Source: Clostridia bacterium
Lineage (GTDB): Bacteria; Bacillota; Clostridia; Oscillospirales; Acutalibacteraceae
Direction: 5' to 3'
Length of the DNA: 64,000 nucleotides
Assembly: GCA_017452785.1 (NCBI GenBank)
Contig: JAFTLT010000009.1
Coordinates: 1 to 64,000 of the forward strand
The notes below the pieces were generated by a model, which searched no databases, was not told the origin of the DNA, and saw nothing but the letters and a program-made list of their open reading frames with translations. This document shows positions 25,457-35,581 of the stretch, piece after piece (positions within the stretch are counted from its first letter, which is position 1; each line of letters begins with the position of its first letter). Position numbers and translations under genes: made by a program.

Positions 25457-26422
25457 ATGAGAGACACAGATTATGCTTTTTGCGTTGCAAGGCTTCGTGC
25501 AAATGAAAAATATATGCTCACGGCAAAGGATATTGATGAGCTTTGTGAGTGTGGCAGCTTTGACCTTGCGCTGAAAATTCTCACAGAAAAAAAGTGGCTG
25601 ACAACTCAGACGCAAATAGATGAGTGCATTGCCTATCAGAATAAAAAGCTCTGGAAGCTTCTGAGTGAATGTGTTCCCGACAAAAATGAGCTTAAGGTTC
25701 TGTGCACGGTCAACGATTTCTTTAACATAAAGGTTGCTGTCAAATGCCACTTTACTTCTGCGGACGCGTCAGAGCTTTATATTTATCCCGCTACTCTTGA
25801 CACCGCCGCTTTAACCTCTTATGTGAACTCACATGAGTTCCATAAAATTGGCGGAATAATGGGTGAGTGTGCAGAAAAAAGCTATAAAGCAGCCTGTCTG
25901 ACAGAAAACGGACAGAATGCAGACATTATAATAGATGCTGCTGCAATAAATACTTTAAGAGAATATTCACTGAAAAACAAAAAATCACTTATTGGTGAGG
26001 TGTGTGCATTTATTTGTGACACTGCCAATATAAAAACAGCTTATCGCTGCGCCAAAACCAAAAAAGGCAAAGATTTTGTGTCGCTGGCAGTAGGTGAGTG
26101 CTGCCGTCTTGACAGAGGTTTCCTTATAAAAGCCTCACTGTCAGGAGTTGAGGCTCTCAGTGAATATCTCAGAAAAACCTCCTATAGTGAGCTTAGCGAG
26201 ACTTATCTTAAAAGCTCTGCCGAATATGAGAAAAAGTGTGACGATGAAATAGTCAGCATTATAAAAAAGGCAAAATTTACTGCTTTTGGTTTTGACCCTG
26301 TTTGTGCTTATTATTACGGCAAGCTGACAGAAATCAAAAGTGTGAGAATAATTCTAACTTCACTCAAAGCAGGCTTAGATAAAAACACCGTCAGAGAAAG
26401 GGTGAGAGCTTTATATGTATAA
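25457..26422 (+). CDS. ntpC: V-type ATPase subunit C (AC39/d-type, rotor socket)
   Basis: 321 aa after GGGAGG. An all-helical protein in the family of bacterial/archaeal subunit C and eukaryotic d, with the usual motifs: an N-terminal FCVARLRANEKYMLT, a central DFFNIKVAVKC and AFGFDPVCAYYYGKLTEIKSVR near the C-terminus. It links the central stalk to the K-ring. It overlaps the next gene by 8 bp. Confidence 0.88.
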   Translation: MRDTDYAFCVARLRANEKYMLTAKDIDELCECGSFDLALKILTEKKWLTTQTQIDECIAYQNKKLWKLLSECVPDKNELKVLCTVNDFFNIKVAVKCHFTSADASELYIYPATLDTAALTSYVNSHEFHKIGGIMGECAEKSYKAACLTENGQNADIIIDAAAINTLREYSLKNKKSLIGEVCAFICDTANIKTAYRCAKTKKGKDFVSLAVGECCRLDRGFLIKASLSGVEALSEYLRKTSYSELSETYLKSSAEYEKKCDDEIVSIIKKAKFTAFGFDPVCAYYYGKLTEIKSVRIILTSLKAGLDKNTVRERVRALYV

Positions 26423-26723
26423 AATCGCAGTTATAGGCGACAGAGAAAGCGTATACGGCTTTTCATCTATCGGCATGGAAACATATCCTGTTTATTCTGA
26501 AGATGAGGGCAGGGAAAAGCTGAAAAGTCTTGCAAAGCAGGAATATGCAGTTATTTTTATAACAGAAGCTCTTGCAGAAAAAACACAGGATTTAATTGAT
26601 AAATATTCAGAGGAAACAGTGCCTGCAATAATTCTTATTCCCGGTGTCAGCGGTAACACGGGTAAAGGGATGAGCAGTGTGCTGAAATCTATTGAAAGGG
26701 CAGTCGGCTCACAGATTGATTAA
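26415..26723 (+). CDS. ntpG: V-type ATPase subunit F (NtpG, central stalk)
   Basis: 102 aa. It has the small alpha/beta fold: MYKIAVIGDRESVYGFSSIG, EYAVIFITEALAE and VPAIILIPGV are typical of V-ATPase F. It binds subunit D in the central shaft. It overlaps ntpC by 8 bp and precedes ntpA by 9 bp. Confidence 0.88.
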   Translation: MYKIAVIGDRESVYGFSSIGMETYPVYSEDEGREKLKSLAKQEYAVIFITEALAEKTQDLIDKYSEETVPAIILIPGVSGNTGKGMSSVLKSIERAVGSQID

Positions 26724-26732
26724 GGTGATTAT

Positions 26733-28502
26733 ATGAACGATGCAGTTATAACTAAAATATCGGGTCCCCTCGTTGTGGCTTCAGGCATGAAGCAGGCTAA
26801 TATGTTTGATGTTGTCAGAGTCAGCGAATTGGGACTTTTAGGTGAGATTATCGAAATGCACGGCGATAAGGCTTCAATTCAGGTTTATGAAGAAACTTCA
26901 GGGCTTAAGACGGGCGAAAAGGTAGTTTCAACCTATGAACCTCTCAGTGTTGAGCTTGGTCCCGGACTTATAGGTAATATTTTTGACGGTATACAAAGAC
27001 CACTGACAGAAATAATGAAGGTTGCAGGAAATAACCTTACAAGAGGCATAAATGTTCCTGCTCTTGACAGAGAAAGGCAGTGGGTTTTTGAGCCTAATGT
27101 CGAAATCGGTGAAAGAGTCTATGGCGGTGATGTTATCGGCTATGTGCAGGAAACTGACGTGGTACGCCATAAGATTATGCTTTCACCCAAGCTCGGCGGC
27201 ATCATTAAGGAAATCACCGGCGGCACCTGCACTGCAGAGGATGTTGTTGCAATTGTTATTGATGAAAAGGGTGTTGAACACGGTGTCGGCATAACACAGA
27301 AGTGGCCTGTTCGTGTGCCCAGACCCTATAAGAAAAAGCTCTCTCCCGACAGACCTCTTGTCACCGGTCAGAGAGTCGTTGACTCACTTTTCCCCATAGC
27401 AAAGGGCGGCGTTGCAGCTATTCCCGGCCCCTTTGGCAGTGGCAAGACTGTTACACAGCATCAGCTTGCTAAGTGGGCAGATGCAGATATAGTTGTTTAT
27501 ATCGGCTGCGGTGAGCGTGGAAACGAAATGACAGATGTTCTGAATGAATTTCCTGAGCTTATTGACCCTCACACAGGCAAATCCCTCATGGAAAGAACGG
27601 TACTTATTGCTAATACATCCGATATGCCTGTTGCTGCACGTGAGGCTTCAATTTACACAGGCATCACCATTGCGGAATATTTCCGTGATATGGGCTATAA
27701 TGTTGCTCTTATGGCTGACTCCACCTCACGCTGGGCAGAAGCTCTTCGTGAAATGTCGGGCAGACTTGAAGAAATGCCCGGTGAAGAAGGCTATCCAGCA
27801 TATCTTGGCAGCAGACTTGCACAGTTTTATGAGCGAGCCGGCAGAGTCATATCTCTCGGCAGAGACGGCAGAGAAGGCTCTCTTAGTGTTATCGGCGCAG
27901 TTTCACCTGCAGGCGGTGATATTTCTGAGCCGGTCAGTCAGGCAACACTCAGAATTGTAAAGGTTTTCTGGGGGCTTGATTCAGCACTTGCTTATAAGAG
28001 ACATTTCCCTGCAATTAACTGGCTGACAAGCTATTCACTTTATGCAAACTCCCTCGGCAAGTGGTTCAATGAAAATATAAATGAGGAGTGGACAAGCCTC
28101 AGAGGCAAAATCATTTCTTTGCTTTCAGATGAAGCTCAGCTTGAAGAAATGGTGAAGCTCGTCGGTATGGATGCACTCTCATGGGGTGACAGACTTAAAA
28201 TGGAAGCTGCACGCTCAATAAGAGAAGACTTTCTTCATCAGCTTGCTTTCCATGAGGTTGACACTTACACATCAGCTTCAAAGCAGTATATGATGATGAA
28301 GCTTGTTACCGAATACTATGAAAAATCAAAAGAAGCTCTTGATAAGGGCATGGATATTGAAACAATAGTGAAGCTCCCTGTCAGAGAAAAAATCGGCAGA
28401 TTTAAATATGTCAAAGAAGAAGACACAGAAAAGGATTTCGGTGAAATTATAAATATGCTCACTGAGGAGCTTTCGTTAGAAGGAGGCGAAGCTGATGCCT
28501 AA
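26733..28502 (+). CDS. ntpA: V-type ATPase catalytic subunit A
   Basis: 589 aa. Walker A is GPFGSGKT (residues 232-239). The family's bulge/non-homologous domain sits at ~110-190, the catalytic Glu lies in [12 protein letters not shown] and the [20 protein letters not shown] segment is highly conserved. It hydrolyses ATP at the A/B interface in the A3B3 head. It overlaps ntpB by 8 bp. Confidence 0.96.
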   Translation: MNDAVITKISGPLVVASGMKQANMFDVVRVSELGLLGEIIEMHGDKASIQVYEETSGLKTGEKVVSTYEPLSVELGPGLIGNIFDGIQRPLTEIMKVAGNNLTRGINVPALDRERQWVFEPNVEIGERVYGGDVIGYVQETDVVRHKIMLSPKLGGIIKEITGGTCTAEDVVAIVIDEKGVEHGVGITQKWPVRVPRPYKKKLSPDRPLVTGQRVVDSLFPIAKGGVAAIPGPFGSGKTVTQHQLAKWADADIVVYIGCGERGNEMTDVLNEFPELIDPHTGKSLMERTVLIANTSDMPVAAREASIYTGITIAEYFRDMGYNVALMADSTSRWAEALREMSGRLEEMPGEEGYPAYLGSRLAQFYERAGRVISLGRDGREGSLSVIGAVSPAGGDISEPVSQATLRIVKVFWGLDSALAYKRHFPAINWLTSYSLYANSLGKWFNENINEEWTSLRGKIISLLSDEAQLEEMVKLVGMDALSWGDRLKMEAARSIREDFLHQLAFHEVDTYTSASKQYMMMKLVTEYYEKSKEALDKGMDIETIVKLPVREKIGRFKYVKEEDTEKDFGEIINMLTEELSLEGGEADA

Positions 28503-29868
28503 GGAATACAGAACCATAAGCGAGGTTGCAGGCCCTCTTATGCTTGTCAAAAGCGTTGAGGGTGTTGCCTATAACGAGCTTGGCGAAATCGAGCTGAAAA
28601 ACGGTGAGCGCAGAAGATGCAAGGTTCTTGAAATCAACGGCACAGATGTTCTCGTTCAGCTTTTTGAGAGCAGTGCAGGCATCAACCTTGCCGACAGCAA
28701 GATAAGATTTTTAGGAAAGCAGATGGAGCTTGCTGTTTCAGAGGATATGCTTGGCAGAGTTTTTGACGGCCTTGGCAGACCTATTGACGGCGGCCCCTCA
28801 ATCATCCCTGAAAAAAGAATGGACGTTGGCGGTGTTCCCATGAACCCTGCTGCAAGACGCTACCCTCAGGAGTTTATTCAGACGGGCATCAGTGCCATTG
28901 ACGGTCTTAACACACTTGTCAGAGGACAGAAGCTTCCTATTTTCTCAGCTTCGGGTCTTCCCCACGCTGAGCTTGCTGCACAGATTGCCCGTCAGGCAAA
29001 GGTACGCGGCACAGATGAGGAGTTTGCTGTAGTCTTTGCCGCCATGGGCATCACCTTTGAGGAGTCAGATTATTTTGTGCAGTCCTTCAAGGAAACAGGT
29101 GCAATTGACAGAACCGTAATGTTCTCAAACCTTGCTAACGACCCTGCAATTGAAAGAATTGCCACACCGAAAATGGCTCTTACAGCGGCAGAGTACCTTG
29201 CATTTGACAAGGGTATGCACGTGCTTGTTATTTTAACAGACATCACAAATTATGCCGATGCACTGCGTGAGGTTTCAGCCGCACGAAAAGAAGTGCCCGG
29301 CAGACGTGGCTACCCCGGATATATGTACACTGACCTTGCTTCGATTTATGAAAGAGCAGGCAGACAAGAGGGCAAGAAGGGCAGCATTACGCTTATTCCT
29401 ATTCTCACAATGCCAGAGGATGACAAGACGCATCCTATTCCCGACCTTACGGGCTATATCACAGAGGGTCAGATTATTCTTTCCCGTGAACTTCACAGAA
29501 AGGGCGTTGTGCCTCCTATTGATGTTCTTCCCTCACTTTCACGACTTAAGGATAAGGGTATAGGCGAGGGCAAGACAAGAGCTGACCACTCAGGCACAAT
29601 GAATCAGCTTTTCTCAGCCTATGCAAGAGGCAAGGACTGCAAGGAGCTTATGGTTATCTTAGGTGAAGCAGCTCTGACGGATATAGACAAGCTCTATGCC
29701 GAGTTTGCCGATGCCTTTGAAAAGGAATATGTTTCACAGGGCTCTGAAACCGACAGAAGTGTTGAAGAGACACTCGATATCGGCTGGAAGCTTCTTTCCA
29801 TACTTCCGAGAAGTGAACTCAGACGAATTTCCGATGAATTCCTCGATAAATACTATATCGAAAAGTAG
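28495..29868 (+). CDS. ntpB: V-type ATPase regulatory subunit B
   Basis: 457 aa, GTG/ATG region coupled to ntpA. The non-catalytic nucleotide-binding homologue of A: no Walker A (the segment reads [12 protein letters not shown]) while [20 protein letters not shown] and [19 protein letters not shown] are present, as in V-ATPase B subunits. The C-terminus ends in the helical bundle. It completes the catalytic head with ntpA. Confidence 0.96.
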   Translation: MPKEYRTISEVAGPLMLVKSVEGVAYNELGEIELKNGERRRCKVLEINGTDVLVQLFESSAGINLADSKIRFLGKQMELAVSEDMLGRVFDGLGRPIDGGPSIIPEKRMDVGGVPMNPAARRYPQEFIQTGISAIDGLNTLVRGQKLPIFSASGLPHAELAAQIARQAKVRGTDEEFAVVFAAMGITFEESDYFVQSFKETGAIDRTVMFSNLANDPAIERIATPKMALTAAEYLAFDKGMHVLVILTDITNYADALREVSAARKEVPGRRGYPGYMYTDLASIYERAGRQEGKKGSITLIPILTMPEDDKTHPIPDLTGYITEGQIILSRELHRKGVVPPIDVLPSLSRLKDKGIGEGKTRADHSGTMNQLFSAYARGKDCKELMVILGEAALTDIDKLYAEFADAFEKEYVSQGSETDRSVEETLDIGWKLLSILPRSELRRISDEFLDKYYIEK

Positions 29869-29880
29869 AGGTGACATGAA

Positions 29881-30537
29881 GTGGCGGTAATGAATGTGAA
29901 TCCCACAAGAATGGAGCTTACAAATTTAAAAAAGAAGCTTGTTACCGCACGCAGAGGTCATAAGCTTCTCAAGGATAAACGAGATGAACTGATGAGGCGT
30001 TTTCTTGAGCTTGTCAGGGAAAACAAAGAGCTTCGCAAAAAGGTGGAAGATGCCATAAAAAGAGCAAACACCCACATGGCTCTTTCCTGCAGCAATATGA
30101 GTGATGAAAGCCTTGATGTAGCTCTTATGATGCCATCGCAAAAAATGAGCATAGAAATTAAAGACAAAAACATTATGAGCGTTATTGTGCCCGAATATGA
30201 TGTGAAAATGAAAACTGCAGATGAGGGTGATATTTACTCTTACGGTTTTGCTTTCACAAGTGGCGACCTTGACGATGCAGTAAAAGACTTTGCAGATATA
30301 ATGCCCGATATGATTCGTCTTGCACAGATTGAAAAGACATGTCAGCTTCTGGCAACTGAAATTGAAAAGACACGCCGCAGAGTCAATGCCCTTGAGCATG
30401 TTATGATTCCCGATTATGAGGACACAATAAAGTATATAACCATGAAGCTTGAAGAAGCTGACAGAAGCAACACCACAAGACTTCTCAAAATCAAAGATAT
30501 GCTTCTTAAAGAAGCTCACGGTTTTGAAGCTATATAA
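29881..30537 (+). CDS. ntpD: V-type ATPase subunit D (central rotor shaft)
   Basis: 218 aa; GTG start after AGAGGTG, with an ATG three codons later. The N- and C-terminal helices (NPTRMELTNLKKKLVTARRG and RRVNALEHVMIPDYEDTIKY) form the antiparallel coiled coil that turns inside A3B3. Last gene of the ntp operon. Antisense frames over it are artefacts of its codon use. Confidence 0.93.
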   Translation: MAVMNVNPTRMELTNLKKKLVTARRGHKLLKDKRDELMRRFLELVRENKELRKKVEDAIKRANTHMALSCSNMSDESLDVALMMPSQKMSIEIKDKNIMSVIVPEYDVKMKTADEGDIYSYGFAFTSGDLDDAVKDFADIMPDMIRLAQIEKTCQLLATEIEKTRRRVNALEHVMIPDYEDTIKYITMKLEEADRSNTTRLLKIKDMLLKEAHGFEAI

Positions 30538-30545
30538 AAAATAAG

Positions 30546-30570
30546 CGGTCACAGGCTCAGCTTGTGACCG
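30546..30570 (+). other. Intergenic hairpin between ntpD and ylmH
   Basis: CGGTCACA and TGTGACCG pair perfectly around GGCTCAGCT. There is no T run after it, so it is more likely an mRNA-processing or stability element than a terminator. It separates the ATPase operon from ylmH. Confidence 0.55.
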
Positions 30571-30589
30571 AAGCTGTTTGAGGAAAAAA

Positions 30590-31369
30590 ATGAACGAAAA
30601 AGATATACTTCTTTCACATGCCCTTGATGTGAAAGAAAAGTGCGCCGACAATTCGGTAATAACAAGCACAAACTTTATGTCACTTGAAGAAATCAGCACA
30701 GTGAAAACAGCTGAGCGACAGTTTTCGGAATATGTCACTACCTTTTATTACGGCGGCTATGAGGATGCCGAAAGGCGCATAGCTTTGTTTGTGCCGAAAT
30801 TTTACGATGTGGGTGATATTGAAGATTACCTGAAAGAGAATGAAGATGAAAACCCTCTTTGCATTCTCAGACTGAAAAAAGATAAATTTACCACCCTTTC
30901 ACACCGTGATTATCTCGGCTCTGTTATGGGGCTTGGCATTAAGCGTGAAATGACAGGTGATATAAAGGTCAGCGATGAGGGCGCAGATATTTTCTGCCTT
31001 AAGAGTATTGCGTCTTTCCTTTGCGAAAACCTTAAAAAGGCAGGCAGAGGCTCCCTTGAAGGCGAAATCCAGTCAGTGCAGAAATATAATGCGGGCACCG
31101 AAAAAACAGAGATAAAGTTTTATTCTGTTGCTTCACTTCGTCTGGATAATATAATTTCAGCTGCTTTTAACCTTTCAAGAGGTACTGCTGCCGAAGCGAT
31201 AAGCAAGGGAATCGTTTATGTTAATTCCTCACAGTGCTTAAAGAATGATTTTACCCTTAAGCAGGGAGATAAAATTGTTTTCCGTGGAAAAGGTAAAGTT
31301 GTGCTTTATGAAGTGATTGGTGAAAATAAAAAGGGCAGAGTCCATATTAATCTGAAAAGATATATATAA
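30590..31369 (+). CDS. ylmH: YlmH-family S4 RNA-binding protein (RqcP2-like)
   Basis: 259 aa; ATG at 30590 after GAGG. The N-terminal ~170 residues match the YlmH-specific region and an S4 domain occupies ~185-245 (LRLDNIISAAFNLSRGTAAEAI, VYVNSSQCLKNDFTLKQGD). In B. subtilis YlmH binds stalled 50S subunits and takes part in ribosome-associated quality control; it usually lies in the sepF-ylmG-ylmH-divIVA block. Here it is next to the V-ATPase operon, away from the dcw cluster at 47-61 kb. Confidence 0.85.
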   Translation: MNEKDILLSHALDVKEKCADNSVITSTNFMSLEEISTVKTAERQFSEYVTTFYYGGYEDAERRIALFVPKFYDVGDIEDYLKENEDENPLCILRLKKDKFTTLSHRDYLGSVMGLGIKREMTGDIKVSDEGADIFCLKSIASFLCENLKKAGRGSLEGEIQSVQKYNAGTEKTEIKFYSVASLRLDNIISAAFNLSRGTAAEAISKGIVYVNSSQCLKNDFTLKQGDKIVFRGKGKVVLYEVIGENKKGRVHINLKRYI

Positions 31370-31414
31370 TAGTATAATTATAAAAACTTTGCAAAAACTA
31401 CTGTCGGTGATATT

Positions 31415-32833
31415 ATGACAGAATTTACTGACAGCTATAACGACAACCTCCACCTTGTCAACACAACTCTTAGGGTGGGGGAAAGCTTTGATATTATAAT
31501 TAAGCGCCTTAAAATTGGCGGCAGAAAAGCAACGCTCTATGGCATTGACGGATTTATAAAAGATGAAATGCTCGAAAAGGAGCTGGAATATCTTAGCAAG
31601 CTGACCGAAGAGCAGCTCAGCAATATAAGTGATGCCGATGAGTTTTGCGACACATATATTACTTATATAGAAACCAGCGCAGAAGAAAGCCTTGAAAAAT
31701 TTATAACATTCATACTGTCAGGCGCAATAGGTATGATTGTCGAAGGCTTCACAAAAGGGGTAATAATTGACTGCAGAACCTATCCTGCAAGAACAGTGCA
31801 GGAGCCTGAATCCGATAAGGTGCTCAGGGGCTCCCACGAGGGCTTTGTTGAAACTGTTATTTTCAACACGGCACTCATAAGACGAAAAATCCGTAACACT
31901 AACCTGATGCTTAAAGTATTTCAGGTTGGCACAGAAAGCAAAACCGATGTGGTTGTGTGTTATCTTGACGATGTTGTGGATAAGAAGCAGCTTGATATTC
32001 TCATAAAAAAGCTGGGTTCAATTAAAGTGAAAAATCTTGCAATGAGTCAGGAAAGCCTTAAGGAATGTCTTATGCCGGGTCAGCACTGGAATCCTTTTCC
32101 AAAGGTGCGCTACACTGAAAGACCCGATGCGGCAGCTGCCTGCATATATGACGGCAATATCATAATTCTCACTGACGGCTCACCCTCGGCAATGATAATC
32201 CCTACGGGCATTTTTGATTTCATTCAGGATATCAACGACTACTATTTTCCCCCTTTTATCGGCACATTTATCCGAATAATAAGAACTATGGTATTCACTC
32301 TTTCACTGCTGTTCATTCCTATTTGGTATCTCATAACGGAATATCACGAGACTTTGCCCGACTTTCTTAAGTTTATGCTTATAGAGGAGCCATATACCGT
32401 ACCGCTGATAACTCAGCTTTTAATTGTTGAGTTTGTTATTGATACCCTCAGGCTTGCGTCACTGAATACACCAAGTGCTCTAAGCAGTTCATTCAGCGTT
32501 GTCGGTGCTTTGGTACTCGGCGAGTTTGCGGTGCGCTCAGGCTGGTTCGTTTCAGAGGTAGTTCTCTTTATGGCTTTTGTTGCCATTTCCAACTTCACAC
32601 AGCCAAGCTTCGAACTCGGCTACGCTATAAAGATATCGAGAACACTTATACTGATTCTTTGCGGGCTGTTTAAAATATGGGGATTTATTGCAGGACTTGT
32701 TATGGTGTGCCTTGTCATTGCCTTCACAAAAACTCTCGGAGGCTACACTTATCTTTATCCGGTTATACCCTTCAATTGGAAGGCACTTAAAAGTTTGCTT
32801 TACAGACAACCACTGAAAAGTAAATATGAATAA
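31415..32833 (+). CDS. spoVAF: GerA-family spore membrane protein, SpoVAF-like
   Basis: 472 aa. Layout: soluble N-terminal GerA domain (~1-285), with LILSGAIGMIVEG-like and the conserved RGSHEGFVETVIFNTALIRR segment, followed by about five membrane helices (~290-450) including an FTQPSFELGYAIK motif. SpoVAF pairs with FigP to form an ion channel that amplifies germination signals; GerAA homologues look similar, and the lack of adjacent GerAB/GerAC genes favours SpoVAF. Its presence suggests that the organism or its close ancestors form spores. RBS near 31400 is weak. Confidence 0.75.
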   Translation: MTEFTDSYNDNLHLVNTTLRVGESFDIIIKRLKIGGRKATLYGIDGFIKDEMLEKELEYLSKLTEEQLSNISDADEFCDTYITYIETSAEESLEKFITFILSGAIGMIVEGFTKGVIIDCRTYPARTVQEPESDKVLRGSHEGFVETVIFNTALIRRKIRNTNLMLKVFQVGTESKTDVVVCYLDDVVDKKQLDILIKKLGSIKVKNLAMSQESLKECLMPGQHWNPFPKVRYTERPDAAAACIYDGNIIILTDGSPSAMIIPTGIFDFIQDINDYYFPPFIGTFIRIIRTMVFTLSLLFIPIWYLITEYHETLPDFLKFMLIEEPYTVPLITQLLIVEFVIDTLRLASLNTPSALSSSFSVVGALVLGEFAVRSGWFVSEVVLFMAFVAISNFTQPSFELGYAIKISRTLILILCGLFKIWGFIAGLVMVCLVIAFTKTLGGYTYLYPVIPFNWKALKSLLYRQPLKSKYE

Positions 32834-32837
32834 AATC

Positions 32838-32871
32838 AGGACTGCTACGAAAATAAGTAGCAGTCCTTTGA
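32838..32871. terminator. Bidirectional terminator
   Basis: AGGACTGCTAC and GTAGCAGTCCT form a perfect 11-bp stem around GAAAATAA, between two convergent genes. T runs are short on both sides. Confidence 0.7.
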
Positions 32872-32873
32872 AG

Positions 32874-33626
32874 TTATCTGAGTGTATTGAGTATAGCTTT
32901 AAATTCATCAAGGGTGTATTCGTATGCTGATACAGTGTAATAAATATTGTCATATACGAAGGTGGCATTAGTACGATTATCCAAATCATAGGTATATATT
33001 ACGGCATCTGTACCTAAGTTTCCAAGAGTGTATGTTTCCATATAAACCTTACCGCCCATAGCATCCTTACCTTCAATAAACGGCAGAATATAACCTTCCT
33101 CAGCATCAGTGGAAAGTATGTTTACTTTGTAGCTTATGTGATTTGTTTCACTTTCGCTTATAAAACCCGGACACCATAAACTAACCGTTGCAACCGTGTC
33201 ACTGTTAAAGTTTACCTCTGCATCATAATTAAACACAGTGCTTTTTGGTGAAAGCTCACTGCCTAAAATTTCAAAACCTAATAATTCTTCAACTTCATTT
33301 TTGGTCATAGCTATCATGGGCTCACCGTCACCGGGTACGGGCAAACCGTCGGGTAACTCTTTAAAAAATGCCTCGTCACTTACAGTAACCTTAGTTTCAT
33401 TGCCGTCTTCATCGAAAAAGCTTATTACCGATTCCCAGTCTGTCAGGGTAGCACCTGCATAAGCTACACCGCTGAAGATAAGGCAGCCTAATAATATTGC
33501 TGCTACTGCCAAGCGGCTTAAAGGTCGTTTGATTATTTTTCTTTTAGTCATATCATAGTTTTCCGCTTCCTCTATGAATGTCACATCTATGTTACTCATA
33601 GCAGCGGATAAATCCTCCTTTTTCAT
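32874..33626 (-). CDS. Membrane-anchored anti-sigma-type protein paired with a sigma factor
   Basis: 250 aa. A ~35-residue N-terminal cytosolic part (MKKEDLSAAMSNIDVTFIEE) is followed by one TM (~40-58) and a ~190-residue extracytoplasmic domain. The ATG overlaps the sigma-factor stop by 4 bp, the classic ECF sigma/anti-sigma arrangement. The external domain is acidic and Tyr-rich near the end, with no recognised family. It may sense a cell-surface signal and release the sigma factor. No Zn-binding HxxxCxxC motif is present, so this is not a ZAS-type anti-sigma factor. Confidence 0.7.
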   Translation of the reverse strand: MKKEDLSAAMSNIDVTFIEEAENYDMTKRKIIKRPLSRLAVAAILLGCLIFSGVAYAGATLTDWESVISFFDEDGNETKVTVSDEAFFKELPDGLPVPGDGEPMIAMTKNEVEELLGFEILGSELSPKSTVFNYDAEVNFNSDTVATVSLWCPGFISESETNHISYKVNILSTDAEEGYILPFIEGKDAMGGKVYMETYTLGNLGTDAVIYTYDLDNRTNATFVYDNIYYTVSAYEYTLDEFKAILNTLR

Positions 33627-34180
33627 ATTTTGATACCTTCTTTCTCTAAATGATTCTTGAGTGACTTTCTCATTCTGTTCAGTCTTACGGAAATATTGTT
33701 TTCTGTCAGATTTACTCTTCTCGCTATTTCACCTATACTGTCGCTGAAATAATATCGTCTGACAAAAATTATTCTGTTAACCTTATTCTGAGATTGGAGA
33801 AAACTGTTTAACAAATCCGATATTTCATTGCATAGCAGTGTTTTTTCTATTGTATCTTCGCTTGGCAGACAACCTTCAAGCTCTTGTAAAGCCACATCAT
33901 AAAAGCTGTTGCGTTTCTTTGCAGTGTTTCTGTTGAAGCGTTTGATAGCATTGTTTCTTACAATGCGAAGCAGATAAAACTTTAAATTATCGGGCTTCTG
34001 AGGGGGTATAGTATTCCACACGCCTAAATAAGAATCATTTATACATTCAAGGGCATCCTCTTCACTGCCGAGGATGTTTATTGAAATCTTTTTGCACAGT
34101 TTTTCATATTTATCGGACAGCTCAGTCAGTGCCTGCTCTGAGCGCTCAAAGAACAAATCTATGATTTTGCTGTCTTCCAA
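33623..34180 (-). CDS. ECF-like RNA polymerase sigma factor
   Basis: 185 aa from a TTG at 34180, nine bases after AAAGGATG; an upstream ATG at 34240 has no ribosome-binding site. Region 2 is at ~20-95 (EDALECINDSYLGVWNTIPP, then YLLRIVRNNAIKRF) and region 4 at ~125-180 (YYFSDSIGEIARRVNLTENN, with a helix-turn-helix ending RLNRMRKSLKNHLEKEG). It directs polymerase to a small regulon; the adjacent membrane protein is the likely antagonist. Confidence 0.88.
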   Translation of the reverse strand: MEDSKIIDLFFERSEQALTELSDKYEKLCKKISINILGSEEDALECINDSYLGVWNTIPPQKPDNLKFYLLRIVRNNAIKRFNRNTAKKRNSFYDVALQELEGCLPSEDTIEKTLLCNEISDLLNSFLQSQNKVNRIIFVRRYYFSDSIGEIARRVNLTENNISVRLNRMRKSLKNHLEKEGIKI

Positions 34181-34249
34181 AATATCACATCCTTTCCGTC
34201 CCTCATTAATATACTCCGTTTTTACGGTAAAATCTTGCATAAATAAAGA

Positions 34250-34272
34250 AAAAAGGTGACATAATTGTCACC
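34250..34272 (-). terminator. Terminator of the small Cys-rich protein gene
   Basis: On the minus strand GGTGAC and GTCACC pair around AATTAT, followed by TTTTTTC. It lies directly upstream of the sigma-factor gene and isolates it. Confidence 0.75.
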
Positions 34273-34281
34273 TATGGTTTT

Positions 34282-34500
34282 TCACAGCATAAAATCTTCA
34301 GCAGTGTAATCGCTTCTCAGAGTGATTTTCTGAGGCACACGCTTTAAGGGATCGTATTTATATTTTCTGCAGAAGTCGTCAGGCTCTTTAACACCCTTCT
34401 TCTGGCAGAGAACGTTCATTTTATCGTCAGTGAGTGTGCCGTAAGCACAGTTTGTGCACTTTTTTGAGTAATTCTTTTCGCTGAATAATTTTTGTTTCAT
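34282..34500 (-). CDS. Small Cys-rich (zinc-ribbon-like) protein
   Basis: 72 aa. CTNC, then a single Cys 15 residues on (VLCQKKG) and another at DFCRKYKY, make a four-Cys cluster suited to one Zn or an iron-sulfur site. The C-terminal half (PLKRVPQKITLRSDYTAEDF) is basic, then acidic. It is a short conserved-looking hypothetical; no function can be given. Confidence 0.65.
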   Translation of the reverse strand: MKQKLFSEKNYSKKCTNCAYGTLTDDKMNVLCQKKGVKEPDDFCRKYKYDPLKRVPQKITLRSDYTAEDFML

Positions 34501-34577
34501 ATTTTTTCACCTGTCAATTTTACTGAATACATTCTATCATAAGCCAATAGAAATATCAACACTGAAGTGTTAATTTA

Positions 34578-35558
34578 TCATCTGTTTAATATGGGAGTTC
34601 CTTTTTCATCGAAAACAACCTTTTTAATTCTTGCATGACGGCAGGGGTCATAGAGTGATTCCTCGCAATAGGTGCCGCATTTGCCTTCAAGATGTGATGC
34701 AGGGCGTGAGTGATAAACAAGCAGCAAGTCACCGTTTTCGTCAGTGACAAAGCTGTTGTGACCGGGACCTGCTTCACCTTGGAGGTCTTCTGTCTGGAGC
34801 ACAGGGTGGGGGAGCTTTGTCCACGAGGAAATATCCATAAGGTCGCTGTCAGTGTCGGCATAAAGCTGACCCATACAGTATTCTGCCCCGGTACCTGAAG
34901 CGGAAAAGAAAACATAAATCTTGTTTTCTGTCTTAAGCACACTTGCACCCTCATTGACACGGTGTTTAACCTTTTCCCAATCGTATTCGGGTTTAGTCAG
35001 AAGTATGGGCTTTGTGATGAGCTTATTGGGTTCTGTCGGGTCAATCTCAGCCATAAACAGTGATGAGTCACCGATAATTTCTGCCCATATAAGATAGTGC
35101 CTGCCTTTATGCTCAAAACAGGTCATATCAAGTGAAAAACTACGGAAAGACACCTCGTCGCCAACGCTTGCCTGCATTTTGCCAAGCTCCTGCCACTTAT
35201 CGGTTATGGGGTCACCCTCACACATGAGGACATAGGGTCTGATATTCCAGATGTTATCGCTGTCACCTGCGGCAAAAAAGATATACCACTTGCCGAGAAT
35301 GTTGTGGATTTCGGGTGCCCATATGTGCTTTGCCATAATACCTTCACTGTGAGCAGTCCATATAGTGTGCTCACTTGCATCACGAAGACCCATAACCGTT
35401 TCGCTTCTGCGAAGAATAATTCTGTCATAGCCTTTGTGTACACTGCCGAATGCAGGATATGAAGCGGTGAAATAATAATAGCCGTCTTTGCCGTGGGTGA
35501 TGTAAGGGTCAGCACGCTCGGTTATAAATGGGTTAGGGTAGGTAATGCTTTTTTTCAT
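34578..35558 (-). CDS. GH43-family glycoside hydrolase (arabinofuranosidase/xylosidase type)
   Basis: 326 aa; ATG at 35558 after AAGGAAAT, chosen because the upstream extension overlaps a different coding remnant. Five-bladed propeller motifs: TERADPYI with the base Asp17, HIWAPEIHNILGKWYIFFAA, YDWEKVKHRVNEGASVLKTE with the candidate acid Glu, and GPGHNSFVTDENGD for the calcium/His site. Cytosolic, without a signal peptide. It would release arabinose or xylose from short oligosaccharides from plant cell walls. The gene is alone, with no transporter beside it. Confidence 0.85.
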   Translation of the reverse strand: MKKSITYPNPFITERADPYITHGKDGYYYFTASYPAFGSVHKGYDRIILRRSETVMGLRDASEHTIWTAHSEGIMAKHIWAPEIHNILGKWYIFFAAGDSDNIWNIRPYVLMCEGDPITDKWQELGKMQASVGDEVSFRSFSLDMTCFEHKGRHYLIWAEIIGDSSLFMAEIDPTEPNKLITKPILLTKPEYDWEKVKHRVNEGASVLKTENKIYVFFSASGTGAEYCMGQLYADTDSDLMDISSWTKLPHPVLQTEDLQGEAGPGHNSFVTDENGDLLLVYHSRPASHLEGKCGTYCEESLYDPCRHARIKKVVFDEKGTPILNR

Positions 35559-35581
35559 AAGATTATTTCCTTTGATAATGT

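Noticed and set aside
29926-30738. 270-codon minus-strand frame across ntpD and ylmH
   Set aside because: Antisense to two conserved genes; the peptide is Cys/Phe/His-rich and low complexity, as expected from the complement of such codons.
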